A stretch of DNA of 6,319 nucleotides from the NCBI GenBank assembly GCA_913031515.1, contig CAJWET010000097.1, positions 1 through 6,319 on the forward strand, in the 5' to 3' direction. A model generated the notes under the pieces. The model worked only from the letters and a program-made list of their open reading frames with translations. It made no database searches and was not told where the DNA came from. The position numbers and the translations under genes were made by a program. Of the stretch, positions 5,306 through 6,319 are shown one piece after another. How positions within the stretch are numbered: the first letter of the stretch is position 1; every line of letters begins with the position of its first letter. Source of the DNA: an uncultured Acidimicrobiaceae bacterium (GTDB taxonomy: Bacteria > Actinomycetota > Acidimicrobiia > Acidimicrobiales > UBA8592).

Positions 5306-6319
5306 ATGTCCGACTTTTTCGAAGGTGGCGAATCAGAAAATATTCATACATCTGGTAACAGGCCTCTCCGGCAACGTAACGCAATAATCGGGATACTGGT
5401 TGCCATCGTTGCCGTTCTTGTCGCAATATTGCTCGTGAGGGGATGCGACGACAACGATGACGTTAGCTCCATACCAGTAGCCGTTGTAGAGACAGAAACG
5501 CCTACTGAGCCACCGTCAGAAGATACCCCACCTGAAGCGGCAACAGAAGAAGAAGCCGAGGAAACTCCCGAAGAAGAGGAAGTTGTAGAACCCACCCCAC
5601 TTCCAGATGACCCAGAATCGTTGATCCTTCTTGCAGGCTATGCATGGATGGACCCAGATAAGAGTGAGGCCACAATCGCGCTACAAGAACTCTTAGAGAT
5701 TGAAGCCGATGGCTGGTATGGGATGGGTACACGAGCAGCGCACCTAGCTGCGTTAGAAGAACGAGGCCTTCCGACTGAATATGCAGCCATCTGTGACCTT
5801 ACGGTAGGAGAGGAACTGTGCGGCGTGTCAGTGGATGTATTATATGATGAGGCACTCGCCACTCTGGTATCTGGTCTTGGAACTCCAGACAATGAAACTG
5901 ATTGGTACGAGGCTTGTTATTCAAACTATAAAGATGTTTCCTGGGGTGCGGTTTATGGCAGGTTTCACAAAATTGATCCCGATCCGGATTATCAATATGA
6001 AGGAACGCCCGCACATTTTGAAGGTTGGGGTATTGAGAATTGGTATAATCTAGATTCACAAGAGTGGAAAAATGAGTTTCCTGCTGAGGTTAAGTTTGCT
6101 GAAAGCAATTTGTATGATTGGAATGGCGATCGTTCGGTTGCTCCTGTTTTAACCGAAACGGTAATACAAGCTGGATCATATCTGGCGCATTCTCAGGAAG
6201 AGTTTCAGGAGATTATAGGGCATCCACTAGTGTTGAATGATTACTTTATGTTCTTTATCTTTATAACTGACCGGTACCGAATACAACTAGATGAAACTTC
6301 CCAAATTTATCGTTGGGAG
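5306..6319 (+). CDS. Membrane-anchored extracytoplasmic protein with acidic stalk and peptidoglycan-binding-like segment, 3'-truncated
   Basis: The frame stays open for 338 codons from ATG 5306 to the window end, so the C-terminus is missing. Residues 1-24 form a short cytoplasmic tail ending in three arginines, and 25-44 (NAIIGILVAIVAVLVAILLV) a single transmembrane helix. Residues 48-104 are a low-complexity linker rich in Glu, Pro and Thr, like a wall-spanning stalk. Residues 105-156 (LLAGYAWMDPD, IALQELLEIEADGWYGMGTRAAHLAALE) resemble the peptidoglycan-binding repeat pattern A-D-G-x-Y-G-x-x-T. Residues 157-338 are rich in Trp, Tyr and acidic residues, with cysteines 163, 172 and 204 that could form disulfides outside the cell, and match no family I recognise. 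The orientation implies that most of the chain is outside the membrane. C47 follows VRG, a poor lipobox, so a lipoprotein is less likely. Function is unknown; a role at the cell wall is an inference from the architecture. Confidence 0.8.
   Translation, partial: MSDFFEGGESENIHTSGNRPLRQRNAIIGILVAIVAVLVAILLVRGCDDNDDVSSIPVAVVETETPTEPPSEDTPPEAATEEEAEETPEEEEVVEPTPLPDDPESLILLAGYAWMDPDKSEATIALQELLEIEADGWYGMGTRAAHLAALEERGLPTEYAAICDLTVGEELCGVSVDVLYDEALATLVSGLGTPDNETDWYEACYSNYKDVSWGAVYGRFHKIDPDPDYQYEGTPAHFEGWGIENWYNLDSQEWKNEFPAEVKFAESNLYDWNGDRSVAPVLTETVIQAGSYLAHSQEEFQEIIGHPLVLNDYFMFFIFITDRYRIQLDETSQIYRWE

Noticed and set aside
5137..5358. Plus-strand open frame spanning the nitroreductase start and the intergenic region
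   Set aside because: It overlaps the conserved N-terminus of the nitroreductase and the well-supported start at 5306, and its translation shows no domain.
5306..5449. Lipoprotein signal peptide ending at C47
   Set aside because: The residues before the cysteine (VRG) do not make a good lipobox because of the arginine, and the 24-residue polar N-terminus is long for a signal peptide; a membrane anchor is more likely.
5344..5595. Serine-rich minus-strand open frame
   Set aside because: It is the complement of the Glu/Pro/Thr stalk of the membrane protein; the low complexity comes from that linker, and the plus-strand frame has a strong ribosome site.

Overview
This window looks like chromosomal DNA from an actinomycetote, most likely one of the moderate-GC environmental (possibly marine) Acidimicrobiia-type lineages. 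The reasons are an actinobacterial FtsE C-terminus followed by ftsX, an enzyme of the mycothiol-dependent maleylpyruvate isomerase family (mycothiol is an actinobacterial thiol), and moderate base composition. The lineage is an inference; no rRNA or other strong marker gene is present. No mobile element, CRISPR array, tRNA or rRNA was seen.

Layout: (1) 1-1353, plus strand: the 3' part of an ftsE-type ABC ATPase gene, then ftsX, the cell-division ABC pair. (2) 1350-2573, minus strand: a reductive-dehalogenase-like (RdhA) corrinoid/iron-sulfur protein without a TAT signal. It converges on ftsX so tightly that both stop codons share one CTAG. (3) 2574-2750: a divergent promoter region with a perfect 11-bp inverted repeat. 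(4) 2751-4543, plus strand: a two-gene operon of a PLP-dependent low-specificity threonine aldolase and a mycothiol-dependent-isomerase-like (DinB-fold) protein, 2 bp apart. (5) 4544-5173, minus strand: a nitroreductase-family flavoprotein that abuts the previous gene tail to tail with no spacer. (6) 5174-5305: a second divergent promoter region with a 10-bp palindrome next to a candidate -10 box. (7) 5306 to the end, plus strand: a membrane-anchored, probably extracytoplasmic protein with an acidic/proline-rich stalk and a peptidoglycan-binding-like segment, cut by the window edge.

The genes do not form one obvious pathway. ftsEX is housekeeping. The rest are mostly small-molecule redox or detoxification-type enzymes packed with almost no spacer. 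The points most worth a second look are the ATPase at the left edge, whose N-terminal half reads as a LolD-type lipoprotein transporter ATPase in high-GC codons while its C-terminal half reads as actinobacterial FtsE; the soluble orphan RdhA homologue; and the uncharacterised membrane protein at the right edge.
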